A stretch of DNA of 64,000 nt from Aquimarina spongiae (GCF_900141785.1 NZ_FQYP01000008.1:62001-126000); one strand, 5' to 3'. Shown: positions 8,589 through 19,087, counted from the stretch's first letter. Notes: generated from the sequence alone by a model not told the origin. Made by a program: numbers and translations.

Positions 8589-8610
8589 TTTGATAGTTTT
8601 CCCTATCAAA
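8589..8610. promoter_or_regulatory. Inverted repeat over the promoter of the TetR gene
   Basis: Arms TTTGATAG (8589-8596) and CTATCAAA (8603-8610) are a perfect 8-bp inverted repeat around a 6-base spacer, 8 bases upstream of the regulator's start codon. On the minus strand the right arm merges with a TATTTTTG -7-like element (complement of 8607-8614). It may be an operator for autoregulation or a leader hairpin. Its sequence does not resemble the palindromes at 7927-7968. Confidence 0.4.
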
Positions 8611-8718
8611 AATAAATTTTAATCCCTTATATCCTAGATTTTATAACCTAAAAACAAAGATTATAATACATTTGTGTAGCTTTTACCGCCAAATAACACT
8701 CAAAATGTAACTTAGATC

Positions 8719-9159
8719 ATGAAATTTATATACTTTTTGCTTTTTATCCTTAGTGCAACCACCCCGAAGAACTGTAATAAGAATGCTCATCTTTCCAAAG
8801 CCGACACACAGCATCATGAGACACAGGTCTTAAGCAATAAAATTGGTATTTTAGAACTCAACGGGAAAGATGTGTCCCAAGAAAAATTATTTATCGTTTT
8901 TAACAAAGAAGACCAAAGGGCTTCTGGTTTTTCGGGTTGCAATACGTTTTCGTGCAAGTACACCGAAGAAGGGGATACTATATCCTTAGGCATAGCAATC
9001 GCTTCAAAAATGTATTGTGCTGAAAAAGACCAGTTAGAAAGTGATTTTTTTGCTGCCTTTTCTTTAATTCAAAAAAAGCGTGTTAAAGAAAACACCATCT
9101 ATCTCGAAGATGACAATAACAACGTAATAGTTAAGGGTAGTTTTATTTTAGACGAATAG
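8719..9159 (+). CDS. META-domain (HslJ-like) exported protein
   Basis: A 146-residue protein with a hydrophobic export signal at residues 1-16 and a cysteine at 19, although the preceding residues (PKNC) are not a good lipobox. The META/HslJ domain covers about residues 40-146. The hallmark segment is SGFSGCNTFSCKY, matching the GxxGCNxxxGxY pattern of the family, and MYCAEK matches its second conserved cysteine region. META proteins are small secreted or periplasmic proteins of poorly known function. It is converged upon by the T9SS protease gene, with only 13 bases between the two stops. Confidence 0.75.
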   Translation: MKFIYFLLFILSATTPKNCNKNAHLSKADTQHHETQVLSNKIGILELNGKDVSQEKLFIVFNKEDQRASGFSGCNTFSCKYTEEGDTISLGIAIASKMYCAEKDQLESDFFAAFSLIQKKRVKENTIYLEDDNNNVIVKGSFILDE

Positions 9160-9172
9160 CCCTTACCTAAGT

Positions 9173-10822
9173 CTATAAATTACGATTGATCACCACTTTT
9201 CTGGTTAAGGATTCTCCATTTGTCATATTTCTGATCTTAATAAAGTACATGCCAGAAGAGCGATCACTCATATCGATCTGAGATACTGTTCCGGTAAGCG
9301 CACCAGACCCTATAAAGCCGCCGGAAATATCATAAATTTTAAACTCAATAGGATCATTATTCCCTTTTGAAATAGAAACGAGTGCAGTAGAAGGCACAAA
9401 AGAAACTACAATTGCGTTACCGGTTACAGGTGGATTGGTGGTTCCTTCTACAGAAAGCATATCCAAGGTTGTTCTTTCTGTATTACTTGGATCTAGCCAA
9501 TTTGATAACCGCGTAGCATCGGTAGTTCCAAAATCCCAGGAAACATCAAATCTTCCATAAAAATCAAACTGATTATTATCGTTTGTCCCATTGCATGCAG
9601 CAGCTCCTCCAGCCAACTGACCAATAATTCTCCCGTTAGGATCAAAAATCGCAGATCCCGAAGACCCTCCTTCTGTTACTCCTAAATCCCAATCTTCAAT
9701 AAACCAGATTTTGGTCTGGGGATTTCCGTTAAAAGGGGTTTCTTCCTTCGTAGGTACATTGTTATCCCTACACACTTTCATGATATCTCCATCAGGATGA
9801 TGAATTCCCACTGTAAAACTTGGTACATCTCCTGTTCTGTCCCATCCAGCCCATTCTAAATCCCAGGATTCATCCAATCCGCCATCCAAGTTAAGTAACT
9901 TGAAATCAGACTCAGTATTGGCCGCAAGGACAGTAGCTCCACTAGTGGTTTGATTGACCGTGGCATCTGTACTATTAGCAGTGGTTGCACAAGATGGGTT
10001 TGGACTGATCCAATTAAATCGGAAAGCCCAAGTAGATTCGGATCCAGATTGGCAATGATTTGCAGTCAAAAAATAAGGTGCTCTATCATTGCTTGTGTTA
10101 TTTATGAGGTTACCTGAACATACAAAACCATTCAAAATAACGAAGGCTACTGATTTTTTCAATTGATCTTTTAGCGCATCAAAATCATTACCCACAGGGC
10201 AGTCTACATCTTGGTTACAATCTCCAGAAGTATTTAATGCTTTTTCGCGCACCATGGCATCTGTAACAGAGCGATACCCATGTATCACTTTTGCTATGGT
10301 TAAATCCCCTTGCCCCTTTACACGAGCTGGTTCATAATACTCTATCCAAACATTATCTCCGGCCACCATCCAGGTTCCTAACAGTTTATCTGGTCGATTA
10401 AAAATATTGGTATAAGCGCCCAAAAGATCCTTTCTATCATTACTATACAAATATATTTTCGCTCCTCTAGGAACTTCGTAATTACTAAACACAAAATTTA
10501 AAGATGTAGCTCCCTCAGAAATGATATTAATTCTCCAGATTCTATCCCCATTCGGTAGTTCGTTCCAAACTCCTGAATTTTCCAAACCAAGGTTTACCTT
10601 TAGTTCATGGCCAAACCTAAAAGGAATATCCCTTTTGGTATCATTGATAGCATCTTCTGCCTTAATTTTATCCAAGTCAAAGGGTTTCATTTTAACCGGA
10701 GATATGTTGTCTTTGTTCAAGCTTTGTAAACTCCAACTTAGAGGCTCTCCTTCATTTGTAACCTGGCTTGTAGCCAAAGCACCAACACACAAAAACACAA
10801 CAAGTAAAAATAACTTCTTCAT
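9173..10822 (-). CDS. Secreted trypsin-like serine protease with T9SS sorting domain
   Basis: A 549-residue protein with a signal peptide at residues 1-20 (ending ATSQ). An N-terminal beta domain (about 60-180) is followed by an S1-type protease of the lysyl endopeptidase kind. H256 is in LTANHCQSG, D306 is in TESDFKLL and S388 is in EGGSSGSAIFD, so the triad looks intact. The C-terminus (about 460-549) is a type A T9SS sorting domain ending in a SSGMYFIKI motif and a basic tail. The protein is expected to cross the outer membrane by T9SS and be released or surface-anchored. It is monocistronic, convergent with the META gene. Confidence 0.85.
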   Translation of the reverse strand: MKKLFLLVVFLCVGALATSQVTNEGEPLSWSLQSLNKDNISPVKMKPFDLDKIKAEDAINDTKRDIPFRFGHELKVNLGLENSGVWNELPNGDRIWRINIISEGATSLNFVFSNYEVPRGAKIYLYSNDRKDLLGAYTNIFNRPDKLLGTWMVAGDNVWIEYYEPARVKGQGDLTIAKVIHGYRSVTDAMVREKALNTSGDCNQDVDCPVGNDFDALKDQLKKSVAFVILNGFVCSGNLINNTSNDRAPYFLTANHCQSGSESTWAFRFNWISPNPSCATTANSTDATVNQTTSGATVLAANTESDFKLLNLDGGLDESWDLEWAGWDRTGDVPSFTVGIHHPDGDIMKVCRDNNVPTKEETPFNGNPQTKIWFIEDWDLGVTEGGSSGSAIFDPNGRIIGQLAGGAAACNGTNDNNQFDFYGRFDVSWDFGTTDATRLSNWLDPSNTERTTLDMLSVEGTTNPPVTGNAIVVSFVPSTALVSISKGNNDPIEFKIYDISGGFIGSGALTGTVSQIDMSDRSSGMYFIKIRNMTNGESLTRKVVINRNL

Positions 10823-11014
10823 CCTAAATTCATTTAATTACAGTAGTTAATCAAAAAACACTTTTAATCTAATAATAGTGTTTCTTCCTATTATAACACC
10901 GCATGATGTATTTACCCTACCTTATTCTTCACAAATTTAGTTAATAAATAAGTATATTGTCTGACAAACCCGTAATTTTCGCCATTAAAAAAATAGCGCA
11001 AACCGATTACTAAT

Positions 11015-12772
11015 ATGTCATTACAAATAGAATCCAATCCTCTTATTGATAGATTACCGCCGCACTTGAAACAATTTATTAAACCGCAAAATTATGAGGA
11101 TTATACCCCAATTAATCATGCGGTATGGAGGTATGTTATGCGAAAAAACATTGCTTCTTTAAGCAAAGTGGCTCACGACTCTTATCTAAAAGGATTAGAA
11201 AAGACTGGGATTTCTATCGAAGCTATCCCTAGTATGTATGGTATGAATAGGATCTTGAAAGAAATCGGTTGGGCAGCTGTTGCTGTAGATGGTTTTATCC
11301 CGCCCAATGCATTTATGGAGTTTCAGGCGTACAATATTCTGGTAATAGCCTCGGATATCAGGCAACTTGAAAATATTGAATATACTCCAGCTCCTGATAT
11401 TATTCACGAAGCTGCAGGTCACGCTCCTATCATTGCTAATCCGGATTACGCAGAATACCTGCGTCGTTTTGGAAAAATTGGTTGCAAAGCTATTTCTTCT
11501 AAAAAAGATTATGAAATGTATGAAGCTGTACGCGCCTTATCCATTCTTAAGGAAGCGCCTGATACGGATCCAGAAGATATCTCAAAGGCAGAACAAAAAG
11601 TGGAAACACTTCAAAATCAAAAAGAAGATCCTTCAGAAATGGCTTTGATTCGAAATCTACATTGGTGGACGGTAGAATATGGTTTGATAGGAACTACGGA
11701 AAATCCTAAAATCTATGGAGCAGGATTACTTTCGTCCATTGGTGAGAGCGAATGGTGCATGACCGATCAGGTAAAAAAGCTGGATTATTCGCCAGATGCT
11801 GCTTTTCAGGATTTTGATATTACAAAACCGCAGCCGCAGTTATTTGTAACTCCGGATTTTGCTTACCTGTGTCAGGTGCTGGAAGAATTTGCAGATACCA
11901 TGGCTTTACGAAAAGGAGGACACAGAGGACTAGCTAAGCTAATCGAATCGAATAATCTAGGAACTATCGAGTTAAGTACCGGATTACAAGTATCGGGAGT
12001 GTTTACCCGAATGATAAAAAACGAGGATAACGAAGTTATTTATTTTGAAACCAAAGGGCCAACAGCATTATCATTTCGCGAAAAAGAGCTGATCGGCCAT
12101 GGTATAGATGCCCATCCTGACGGTTTTAGATCTCCTTTAGGAAAATTAAAAGGGATCAACCTTGCCATAGAAAATATGTCCCCGAGAGATCTCAAAGCCT
12201 ACAACTTTTATGATGGAGAGTATATCGAATTTGAGTTTGAAAGTGGGATTACGGTAGCCGGAAACAACATTACCGGAATGAGAAACATACAAGGGGAGTT
12301 GATCTTGATACAGTTTAGTGAGTGTACCATCAAATACAAAGGAGAATTTCTCTTTAGACCAGAATGGGGAACTTTTGATCTGGCCGTAGGAAAAGAGATC
12401 GTTTCGGCTTTTTCTGGTCCTGCAGATGATTATTCGTTTGATTTAGTGACTCATCAAAATGCAACTACTACCATAAAAAAAGAGTACAGCACCAAACAAC
12501 AGGAACTTCATGATTTGTATCAATCGGTAAGAAACATTCGTGAAGGTAAAAACACCAAATTTTCTCTTGAAGCCGTTTTTGATATTCTTACTCAAAACCA
12601 TGAAGAAAATTGGTTATTAGCCATAGAAATCTATGAGCTTATCCATGATAGCAATACAGATTTTGCAACTCGGGTTTTTGAATACCTTAAAAGTATTGAA
12701 AAACACCAACCGAAGATCAAACACCTTATCAGTAGTGGATTAAATATTATCTTAAATACTCAAACTGTGTAA
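11015..12772 (+). CDS. Aromatic amino acid hydroxylase (phenylalanine 4-monooxygenase type), long form
   Basis: A 585-residue biopterin-dependent hydroxylase. The iron ligands are H131 and H136 in PDIIHEAAGHAP, with the third ligand glutamate in WWTVEYGLIG. The catalytic domain ends near residue 310, so roughly 275 residues follow that are absent from the about 270-residue Pseudomonas-type enzyme and have no motif I recognise. The enzyme should convert phenylalanine to tyrosine with tetrahydropterin and O2. Such long forms occur in Bacteroidota. The gene stands alone on the plus strand. The C-terminal half includes a region of short beta-like segments and a helical end. Confidence 0.85.
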   Translation: MSLQIESNPLIDRLPPHLKQFIKPQNYEDYTPINHAVWRYVMRKNIASLSKVAHDSYLKGLEKTGISIEAIPSMYGMNRILKEIGWAAVAVDGFIPPNAFMEFQAYNILVIASDIRQLENIEYTPAPDIIHEAAGHAPIIANPDYAEYLRRFGKIGCKAISSKKDYEMYEAVRALSILKEAPDTDPEDISKAEQKVETLQNQKEDPSEMALIRNLHWWTVEYGLIGTTENPKIYGAGLLSSIGESEWCMTDQVKKLDYSPDAAFQDFDITKPQPQLFVTPDFAYLCQVLEEFADTMALRKGGHRGLAKLIESNNLGTIELSTGLQVSGVFTRMIKNEDNEVIYFETKGPTALSFREKELIGHGIDAHPDGFRSPLGKLKGINLAIENMSPRDLKAYNFYDGEYIEFEFESGITVAGNNITGMRNIQGELILIQFSECTIKYKGEFLFRPEWGTFDLAVGKEIVSAFSGPADDYSFDLVTHQNATTTIKKEYSTKQQELHDLYQSVRNIREGKNTKFSLEAVFDILTQNHEENWLLAIEIYELIHDSNTDFATRVFEYLKSIEKHQPKIKHLISSGLNIILNTQTV

Positions 12773-12792
12773 AAGTGCTGCGGTAAGGAGTT

Positions 12793-13740
12793 CTAAAACT
12801 GTATAAAGGGAAAGTCCTTCTGAATACGACTCTTTTTTATCTCTAATTTTTCAAGAAATTGTAGATGTTGCTCACTTTGGGGATAAAAAGGTTTGTGCGC
12901 AATACCTCGCTGAATTTCTTCGACCCGTTTCATAGTATCTGCAGTTTTTTCAGAAATCCAGGTATGATAAAATCGTTCCCAGATATAATCAATCGCTAGC
13001 TTACTAGGATGCACCATATCCCCTTCATAAAACCGATAATCTCTCAGCTCGTCCATCATAATCTCATAGGATGGGAAATAACTCACCTTTGTTGAAGTAT
13101 CTACCACTTGATGAACAGCGGTTAACAAATGAGATTTACTTCTGTTGTTCGCCACAATACCGTCTTTTATATGGCGAACGGGAGACACAGTAAACAAAAT
13201 ACCTACAGTAGCATTTATGCTACGAATTAGGTGAATGCAACTCTGCAGGCTTTCTACAATATCATTTACAGACAACAATTCTTTTGAGAACTCTTTTTGA
13301 GGAATTTTATGGCAATTCGCTACAATTAGATCCAGCGCTTTGAGTCGATATACCCAAGATGTCCCTAAGGTAATGCTGATATGTGTTGCAGAAGAAATTG
13401 CCTTTCTTCCTAAACATATTGCAGTGTTTAAATCGACAAGCAACTGGTTTTTATCTGGATTACTCAACGTAGAATGCGCATCAAAACAATGCCAGTTTTC
13501 ATTATGAAAAAACAAATCCTCTTCGGTATATTGATCATTTTCTACGATCATCCAAAGCAATGTTTCAATAGCCTTGGGATGAAACAATATACCAAAGGGG
13601 TTGATTAGATTTTTAAACTTATAGTATTCAAATTTTGCTCCGATATTTTCTGCAAAACATGACCCCAACAATAGCACCTCAGATGCATAGGTGATCTTAG
13701 GCTCTTGAGACACTAATGGTATTTTGGTCTGTAGGTTCAT
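12793..13740 (-). CDS. GSCFA domain protein
   Basis: A 315-residue protein with the family-defining segment LLLGSCFAENIG near residue 24 and INPFGILFHP downstream. GSCFA proteins resemble SGNH/GDSL hydrolases; GSC contains the likely nucleophilic serine and the MVHPSKLAIDYIW block near the end the catalytic histidine. No signal peptide is evident, so it is probably cytoplasmic. Its substrate is not known. It follows alaS on the same strand with a 52-base gap, a frequent pairing in Flavobacteriia. Confidence 0.85.
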   Translation of the reverse strand: MNLQTKIPLVSQEPKITYASEVLLLGSCFAENIGAKFEYYKFKNLINPFGILFHPKAIETLLWMIVENDQYTEEDLFFHNENWHCFDAHSTLSNPDKNQLLVDLNTAICLGRKAISSATHISITLGTSWVYRLKALDLIVANCHKIPQKEFSKELLSVNDIVESLQSCIHLIRSINATVGILFTVSPVRHIKDGIVANNRSKSHLLTAVHQVVDTSTKVSYFPSYEIMMDELRDYRFYEGDMVHPSKLAIDYIWERFYHTWISEKTADTMKRVEEIQRGIAHKPFYPQSEQHLQFLEKLEIKKSRIQKDFPFIQF

Positions 13741-13792
13741 TTAGACCTTTTTATACTTTTGAAGTTAGAAGATTAGTATTCCAAACTTAATA

Positions 13793-16426
13793 TTACTGTA
13801 TATATTGTTTTGCATTTTGCAATGCTTCATCTAATCCACCAGGATTCTTACCTCCTGCGGTAGCAAAAAACGGTTGGCCGCCTCCACCTCCTTGAATAAA
13901 TTTACCTAATTCTCTAACCACCTGGCCAGCGTTTAAACCTTTTTCTTCAACCAAATTTTTAGAAACATAACAAGAAAGCAAAGCTTTACCATTTTGTTCT
14001 GATCCAAATAAGGCAACAATATCTTCTAGCTCGTTACCCAACTCAAAAGACAAATCTTTGATTCCAGCAGCATCCAGGTCTACTTTCTTCGCTAGGAAAT
14101 TCACTCCATTGATTTGCTCAAATTCAGATTTCAAATCTCCTTTTAAGTTTTTAGCCTTTTCTTTAAGCAACACCTCAATTTGTTTTTTGAGACTTGCATT
14201 TTCTTCTTGTAAAGAGGTAATTGCTTTTACCGGATCTTTGGTATTCTTAAGCACTGTTTTCACACTTTGATAAGCTTCAGACTGATTTGTAAAATAGTCT
14301 TTTGCTGCATCACCAGTAATTGCCTCGATACGTCTTATACCTGCTGCAATAGCGCTTTCTGAAGTTATTTTAAAGTGCCAGATATCTTGAGTATTTTGTA
14401 CATGAGTACCTCCACACAATTCCATAGATTCTCCAAATCGGATCGCTCTTACTTCGTCTCCATACTTTTCACCAAACAACGCTATGGCTCCTTCAGAAAT
14501 AGCTTGATCATAAGTAATTCCTCGTTGTTCTTGCAATGGCAGATTTTCTCTAATTCTAGCATTTACAAAATCCTCGATTTCTTGTAACTCATCGCTATTC
14601 ACTTTTGAGAAATGCGAGAAATCAAAACGCAAGTTACCGCTATGCACCATAGATCCTTTTTGCTCTACATGGGTGCCTAAAATAGCTCGCAAAGCTTGAT
14701 GCAGCAAGTGCGTTGCTGTATGATTCGAAGCTGTTCTTGCACGTTGCTTTGTATCCACAACCGCTGTAAATACACCATCAACATTTTTGGGTAGGCTTTT
14801 TGCAAAATGAACAATCAAATTGTTCTCTTTTTTGGTATCAATGATATAGGAAACATCTCCATTGGCAGCTTCGAGATATCCCTTATCTCCAACCTGTCCT
14901 CCACCTTCTGGGTAAAATGGAGTTCGGTCAAAAACCAACTGATATAAATCTCCATCTTTTTTACTACTCACTTTGCGATAGCGAGTCACTTTTACTTCAG
15001 AAGATAATTCGTCATAGCCTACAAAAGTTTCAGAAGTATTATCTAATAAAAGCTCCCAATCACCTGTAGATACCTGCGTTGCAGCACGAGATCTTTCCTT
15101 CTGCTTTTGCAATTCTACTTCAAATGCTTTTTGGTCTAATTCATATCCTTGCTCACTTAAAATCAAAGCCGTAAGATCGATTGGGAAACCATAGGTATCA
15201 TAAAGCTCAAACGCTTTTTCACCAGAAACAACCTTTTCTTTAGTCTCTTTGATGACATTATCCAACAAGCTAAGCCCCTGATCCAAGGTTCTTAAGAAAG
15301 ATTGCTCTTCTTCTTTGATTACATTAACAATCAGGTTCTTTTGTGTTTTAAGCTCTGGAAAAGCATCACTCATCTGCTGACTTAATGTCTCTACCAACTT
15401 AAACATAAAAGGTTCTTTGGTATTCAGGAAAGTAAACCCATAGCGTATTGCTCTTCTTAAAATTCTTCGTATTACATATCCAGCACCAGTATTACTTGGC
15501 AGCTGACCATCTGCAATAGAAAAGGCAACTGCTCTAACATGATCGGCAATTACACGAATAGCTACGCTTACCTTACCGTTCTCATCGGTTGGCAAACTAT
15601 CTTTATCATATGTAGAATTGGTAATGGTCTCAATTTCTCTAATAAGCGGTGTAAATACATCAGTATCATAATTCGATTTTACACCTTGCAACACCATACA
15701 TAAGCGCTCAAACCCCATACCTGTATCTACATGTTGCGCTGGCAGTTTTTCTAGAGAACCATCTGCTTTTCTGTTGTATTGCATAAAAACCAGATTCCAT
15801 ATCTCTACCACCTGAGGATGATCTGCATTCACCAAATCACGACCAGGAACTTTTTTCTTTTCTTCTTCGGACCGGATATCTACATGAATTTCGGAACAAG
15901 GCCCACACGGCCCCTGATCTCCCATCTCCCAGAAGTTATCACTTTTATTTCCCATGATTATTCGATCCTCGGGAACGATAGCTTTCCACAGATCATAAGC
16001 TTCTTGATCCATATCTAGCTTTTCATCTTTGGCACCTTCAAATACGGAAACATACAATATATCTTTATTGATTCCATAAACCTCGGTAAGGAGTTCCCAA
16101 GCCCAATGGATGGCTTCTTTCTTAAAATAATCACCAAAACTCCAATTCCCCAACATCTCGAACATGGTATGGTGATAAGTATCCATTCCTACCTCTTCCA
16201 AATCATTATGCTTACCACTTACACGAAGGCATTTTTGAGTATCCGCAATACGATTGTTTTTAGGAACACCGTTTCCTAAAAAGAACTCTTTAAACTGATT
16301 CATCCCTGCATTGGTAAACATCAAAGTAGGATCATCCTTAACAACCATTGGTGCAGAAGGTACAATACCGTGTTTTTTGGATGTAAAAAACTCTAAAAAC
16401 TGACTTCTTATTTCTTGGGATTTCAT
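13793..16426 (-). CDS. alaS: Alanine--tRNA ligase
   Basis: An 877-residue alanyl-tRNA synthetase when started at the ATG at 16426 ([14 protein letters not shown]); an upstream TTG at 16456 is less likely because the family starts at this point. The class II catalytic core is N-terminal. The editing domain carries HTATHLLH and the CGGTH zinc motif. The glycine-rich C-Ala segment [16 protein letters not shown] is near the end. Length and domains are complete, so this is the normal housekeeping enzyme. The divergent M23 peptidase gene begins 210 bases away. Confidence 0.97.
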   Translation of the reverse strand: MKSQEIRSQFLEFFTSKKHGIVPSAPMVVKDDPTLMFTNAGMNQFKEFFLGNGVPKNNRIADTQKCLRVSGKHNDLEEVGMDTYHHTMFEMLGNWSFGDYFKKEAIHWAWELLTEVYGINKDILYVSVFEGAKDEKLDMDQEAYDLWKAIVPEDRIIMGNKSDNFWEMGDQGPCGPCSEIHVDIRSEEEKKKVPGRDLVNADHPQVVEIWNLVFMQYNRKADGSLEKLPAQHVDTGMGFERLCMVLQGVKSNYDTDVFTPLIREIETITNSTYDKDSLPTDENGKVSVAIRVIADHVRAVAFSIADGQLPSNTGAGYVIRRILRRAIRYGFTFLNTKEPFMFKLVETLSQQMSDAFPELKTQKNLIVNVIKEEEQSFLRTLDQGLSLLDNVIKETKEKVVSGEKAFELYDTYGFPIDLTALILSEQGYELDQKAFEVELQKQKERSRAATQVSTGDWELLLDNTSETFVGYDELSSEVKVTRYRKVSSKKDGDLYQLVFDRTPFYPEGGGQVGDKGYLEAANGDVSYIIDTKKENNLIVHFAKSLPKNVDGVFTAVVDTKQRARTASNHTATHLLHQALRAILGTHVEQKGSMVHSGNLRFDFSHFSKVNSDELQEIEDFVNARIRENLPLQEQRGITYDQAISEGAIALFGEKYGDEVRAIRFGESMELCGGTHVQNTQDIWHFKITSESAIAAGIRRIEAITGDAAKDYFTNQSEAYQSVKTVLKNTKDPVKAITSLQEENASLKKQIEVLLKEKAKNLKGDLKSEFEQINGVNFLAKKVDLDAAGIKDLSFELGNELEDIVALFGSEQNGKALLSCYVSKNLVEEKGLNAGQVVRELGKFIQGGGGGQPFFATAGGKNPGGLDEALQNAKQYIQ

Positions 16427-16536
16427 GCGTTCTATAATATTGCTATTCTTTTTCAAATAATACTCTCTAAACTCTAAAAAATCAACCTTTTACCCAATCA
16501 CCAACATCGATATTTTTGTCTACCTTTTGTCAGTTT

Positions 16537-16568
16537 TTTCTGGACTTTACAACATTTTATTATATTTG
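16537..16568 (+). promoter_or_regulatory. Predicted promoter for the M23 peptidase operon
   Basis: TATATTTG at 16561-16568 matches the Bacteroidota -7 consensus TAnnTTTG. It is preceded at a 20-base spacing by TTTC (16537-16540), one mismatch from TTTG. It lies about 70 bases upstream of the M23 start codon and points away from alaS. Confidence 0.45.
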
Positions 16569-16636
16569 TTGCGTTGTCTTGTTATGAAACAGGACTTTTT
16601 TGGTTGATATCCTGCAAAAATAGCATATTTTAGATT

Positions 16637-17614
16637 ATGTCAAAGGTTAAATATTACTATGATAGCGATACTCTTTCTTACCGCCGAATAGAGCAAAAGA
16701 AGGGTCGTAAATTTGGTATCGCAGCTTTAAGTGTCATTGGCGCTTTTTTGGCTGGTTTTATTTTACTTCTTGTATATCTAAACATCCCTCAATTAGAGAC
16801 TCCGAAAGAAAAAGCATACCGACGAGAGTTAGAAAACATGCAACTTCAATACGAATTGATGAATAATAGATTAAAGCGTAATGAAGATATCCTTGGAGAA
16901 ATTGCAGAACGAGATGACAATATTTATCGTTTGTACTTTGGTGCTAATCCTATTCCTGAAGAAGTAAGAGGTGCAGGTTTTGGTGGAGTAAACCGATACA
17001 AGGATCTTGAAGGTTTTGACAATTCTGAAATCATTGTTGAAAGCAGCAAACGAATCGATAAGTTAACCAAACAAATTGTAGTACAGTCCAAATCCTTGGA
17101 TGAAATTGCTGCGTTAGCCGAACAAAAAGAGGAATTACTAGCAACTATACCTGCCATACAACCTATACAGAATTCTGATCTAAAGCGTATGGCTTCTGGA
17201 TATGGATGGCGTAGTGATCCATTTACCAAAGCAAGGAAATTTCATTATGGAATGGATTTCTCTGCTGCCACGGGCACTCCTGTATATGCCTCTGGAAATG
17301 GAGAAGTAACTCGAGCTGATGCAAATTCTTCTGGTTATGGGAAACATATTCGAATTGATCATGGCTTTAACTATGTAAGCCTTTATGCTCATTTGAGCAG
17401 ATATAATGTAAAGAAAGGGCAAAAAGTAAAAAGAGGAGATGTTATTGGATATGTAGGTAGTACCGGACGTTCTGTAGCACCTCACTTACATTATGAGATC
17501 TTCAAGGATGGCGAACGTATCAATCCTCGTAATTTCTACTACGGAAGTTTAACTTCTGAGGAGTTCAGTGAAATGCTGAAGGCCTCCAACTTAATTAACG
17601 AAACTCTAGACTAA
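16637..17614 (+). CDS. Membrane-anchored M23 family peptidase (LytM-type)
   Basis: A 325-residue protein with one N-terminal membrane segment (about residues 27-48), a predicted coiled coil (about 58-85) and a C-terminal M23 domain. The zinc motifs are complete: HYGMDFSA supplies H and D, and PHLHYEIF supplies the HxH. M23 enzymes cut peptide bridges in peptidoglycan. The architecture resembles flavobacterial cell-separation or morphogenesis peptidases. It is followed after 6 bases by a CapA-like gene and probably heads the plus-strand envelope operon. Confidence 0.88.
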   Translation: MSKVKYYYDSDTLSYRRIEQKKGRKFGIAALSVIGAFLAGFILLLVYLNIPQLETPKEKAYRRELENMQLQYELMNNRLKRNEDILGEIAERDDNIYRLYFGANPIPEEVRGAGFGGVNRYKDLEGFDNSEIIVESSKRIDKLTKQIVVQSKSLDEIAALAEQKEELLATIPAIQPIQNSDLKRMASGYGWRSDPFTKARKFHYGMDFSAATGTPVYASGNGEVTRADANSSGYGKHIRIDHGFNYVSLYAHLSRYNVKKGQKVKRGDVIGYVGSTGRSVAPHLHYEIFKDGERINPRNFYYGSLTSEEFSEMLKASNLINETLD

Positions 17615-17620
17615 TCATCC

Positions 17621-18727
17621 ATGCGTAGGATACTTCTATTCGCCTTTATTTTTGTTTTCGGTAGTACTGTACGGGCTCAAAAATATTCAAAAGAGGCCAT
17701 TAATTCTATGTTCATTATTGCACAAAAAACCCAGGAAGAACTAGCCAAACCCAAATTTGTGAAGGTCATGGCCGTAGGGGATATCATGATGGGCACCAAC
17801 TTTCCTAATGATAGTTATTTACCTCCCGAAGGCAAAGGACCTTTTGATGATGTAAATTCAATTTTGACACAGGCAGACATCCTTTTCGGGAATTTGGAAG
17901 GGACTTTGACCGATGAAGGAGAAAATGCAAAACGATGTTCTGATCCCTCAAAATGTTATTCTTTTAGGTCACCAGAGTCCTTTGGAAAATATCTGGAAGA
18001 AACTGGGTTTGATGTCATGAGCATTGCCAATAATCATATTGGTGATTTTGGAGAGATTGGTATTAAAAACACTTCCAAAACCCTCGAAAAACATAAAATA
18101 GCATATGCCGGTGTTTTTGCGCAACCCTCTACCATTTTTGAGAAAAACGGAATTACCTATGGATTTTGTGCCTTTGCACCTAATAAAGATTGCTTAAAAA
18201 TTCATAACTTAACCAATGCAAAAAAAATTGTTGATGAACTAAAGCAAAAAGTAGATATCGTGATTGTTTCTTTTCATGGTGGAGCAGAAGGGTTTAAACA
18301 CACTCATGTCCCTAGAAAAACAGAACGTTTTTATGGAGAAGATCGTGGAGATGTTTTCCGATTTGCCCACTCGATGATAGATGCTGGTGCAGATATGGTT
18401 TTGGGCCACGGTCCTCATGTATCCCGAGCTTTTGAAGTTTATAACAATAAATTTATCGCTTATAGTTTAGGTAATTTTTGCACCTATTCCAGATTCAATT
18501 TGGACGGTATTAAAGGATATGCGCCAATTGCTGAAGTACATATTGATCTGGATGGGAATTTTGTAAAAGGAAAACTACACTCTGCCAAGCAGATTGATGA
18601 AGTTTATCCTTTTATGGACGAAAAGAAAAGGGCTTTAAAGGAAATTCAAAAGCTAACACAAGAAGATTTCCCTGAAAGCAAACTCGTTTTTGAAGAAGAC
18701 GGAAGTTTTACACAACAAAAAGAGTAA
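17621..18727 (+). CDS. CapA-family exported protein
   Basis: A 368-residue protein with a signal peptide (residues 1-19, ending VRAQ) and a CapA/poly-gamma-glutamate-synthesis-type metallophosphatase domain. Typical blocks are AVGDIMMG, LFGNLEGTLTDEG, SIANNHIGDFG, VSFHGGAEG and LGHGPHVSRAFE. Its acid and histidine residues match the metal-binding pattern of the family. The substrate is unknown; the classical link is to capsule polymer export, but no other capsule gene is nearby. It lies 6 bases after the M23 gene and 4 bases before the MerR gene, so an envelope function within the same operon is likely. Confidence 0.83.
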   Translation: MRRILLFAFIFVFGSTVRAQKYSKEAINSMFIIAQKTQEELAKPKFVKVMAVGDIMMGTNFPNDSYLPPEGKGPFDDVNSILTQADILFGNLEGTLTDEGENAKRCSDPSKCYSFRSPESFGKYLEETGFDVMSIANNHIGDFGEIGIKNTSKTLEKHKIAYAGVFAQPSTIFEKNGITYGFCAFAPNKDCLKIHNLTNAKKIVDELKQKVDIVIVSFHGGAEGFKHTHVPRKTERFYGEDRGDVFRFAHSMIDAGADMVLGHGPHVSRAFEVYNNKFIAYSLGNFCTYSRFNLDGIKGYAPIAEVHIDLDGNFVKGKLHSAKQIDEVYPFMDEKKRALKEIQKLTQEDFPESKLVFEEDGSFTQQKE

Positions 18728-18731
18728 ACAT

Positions 18732-19061
18732 ATGTACGTAGACCTACCTAAGAAATTATATTACGGTATCGGCGAAGTTGCCGCTGCATTCGACGTGAAT
18801 ACCTCTTTGATTCGCTTTTGGGAAAAAGAATTCGACATTTTGAAGCCCAAGAAAAATGCCAAAGGCAATAGAAAGTTTACTCCAGAAGACATTAAAAACC
18901 TTGAGCTTATCTACCACCTTGTAAAAGAAAGAGGATTTACACTAGAGGGAGCAAAAATTCATCTGAAAGAGCAAAAACAAGAAACTCTTGACACTTTTGA
19001 TATTATACGAAAGCTAGAAGCTATCAAAGGACAATTATTGAAGATTAAAGAGCACTTATAA
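18732..19061 (+). CDS. MerR-family transcriptional regulator
   Basis: A 109-residue protein. The chosen start is the ATG at 18732, 4 bases after the CapA stop; a longer frame from 18690 would overlap CapA and add residues without family support. The winged helix-turn-helix is clear: YYGIGEVAAAFDVNTSLIRF, then WEKEFDILKPKKNAKGNRKF. The C-terminal region is a short dimerisation helix without an effector domain or metal-binding cysteines. It lies between CapA and LemA and may control this operon. Confidence 0.85.
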   Translation: MYVDLPKKLYYGIGEVAAAFDVNTSLIRFWEKEFDILKPKKNAKGNRKFTPEDIKNLELIYHLVKERGFTLEGAKIHLKEQKQETLDTFDIIRKLEAIKGQLLKIKEHL

Positions 19062-19087
19062 TATATTCATTTCAACCACTTCGAAAA

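Noticed and set aside
16427-16456. TTG start adding ten residues to AlaS
   Set aside because: The ATG at 16426 gives the usual AlaS N-terminus.
18690-18731. Upstream start for the MerR gene
   Set aside because: It would overlap the end of the CapA gene and add residues not found in MerR proteins; the ATG at 18732 fits the domain start.
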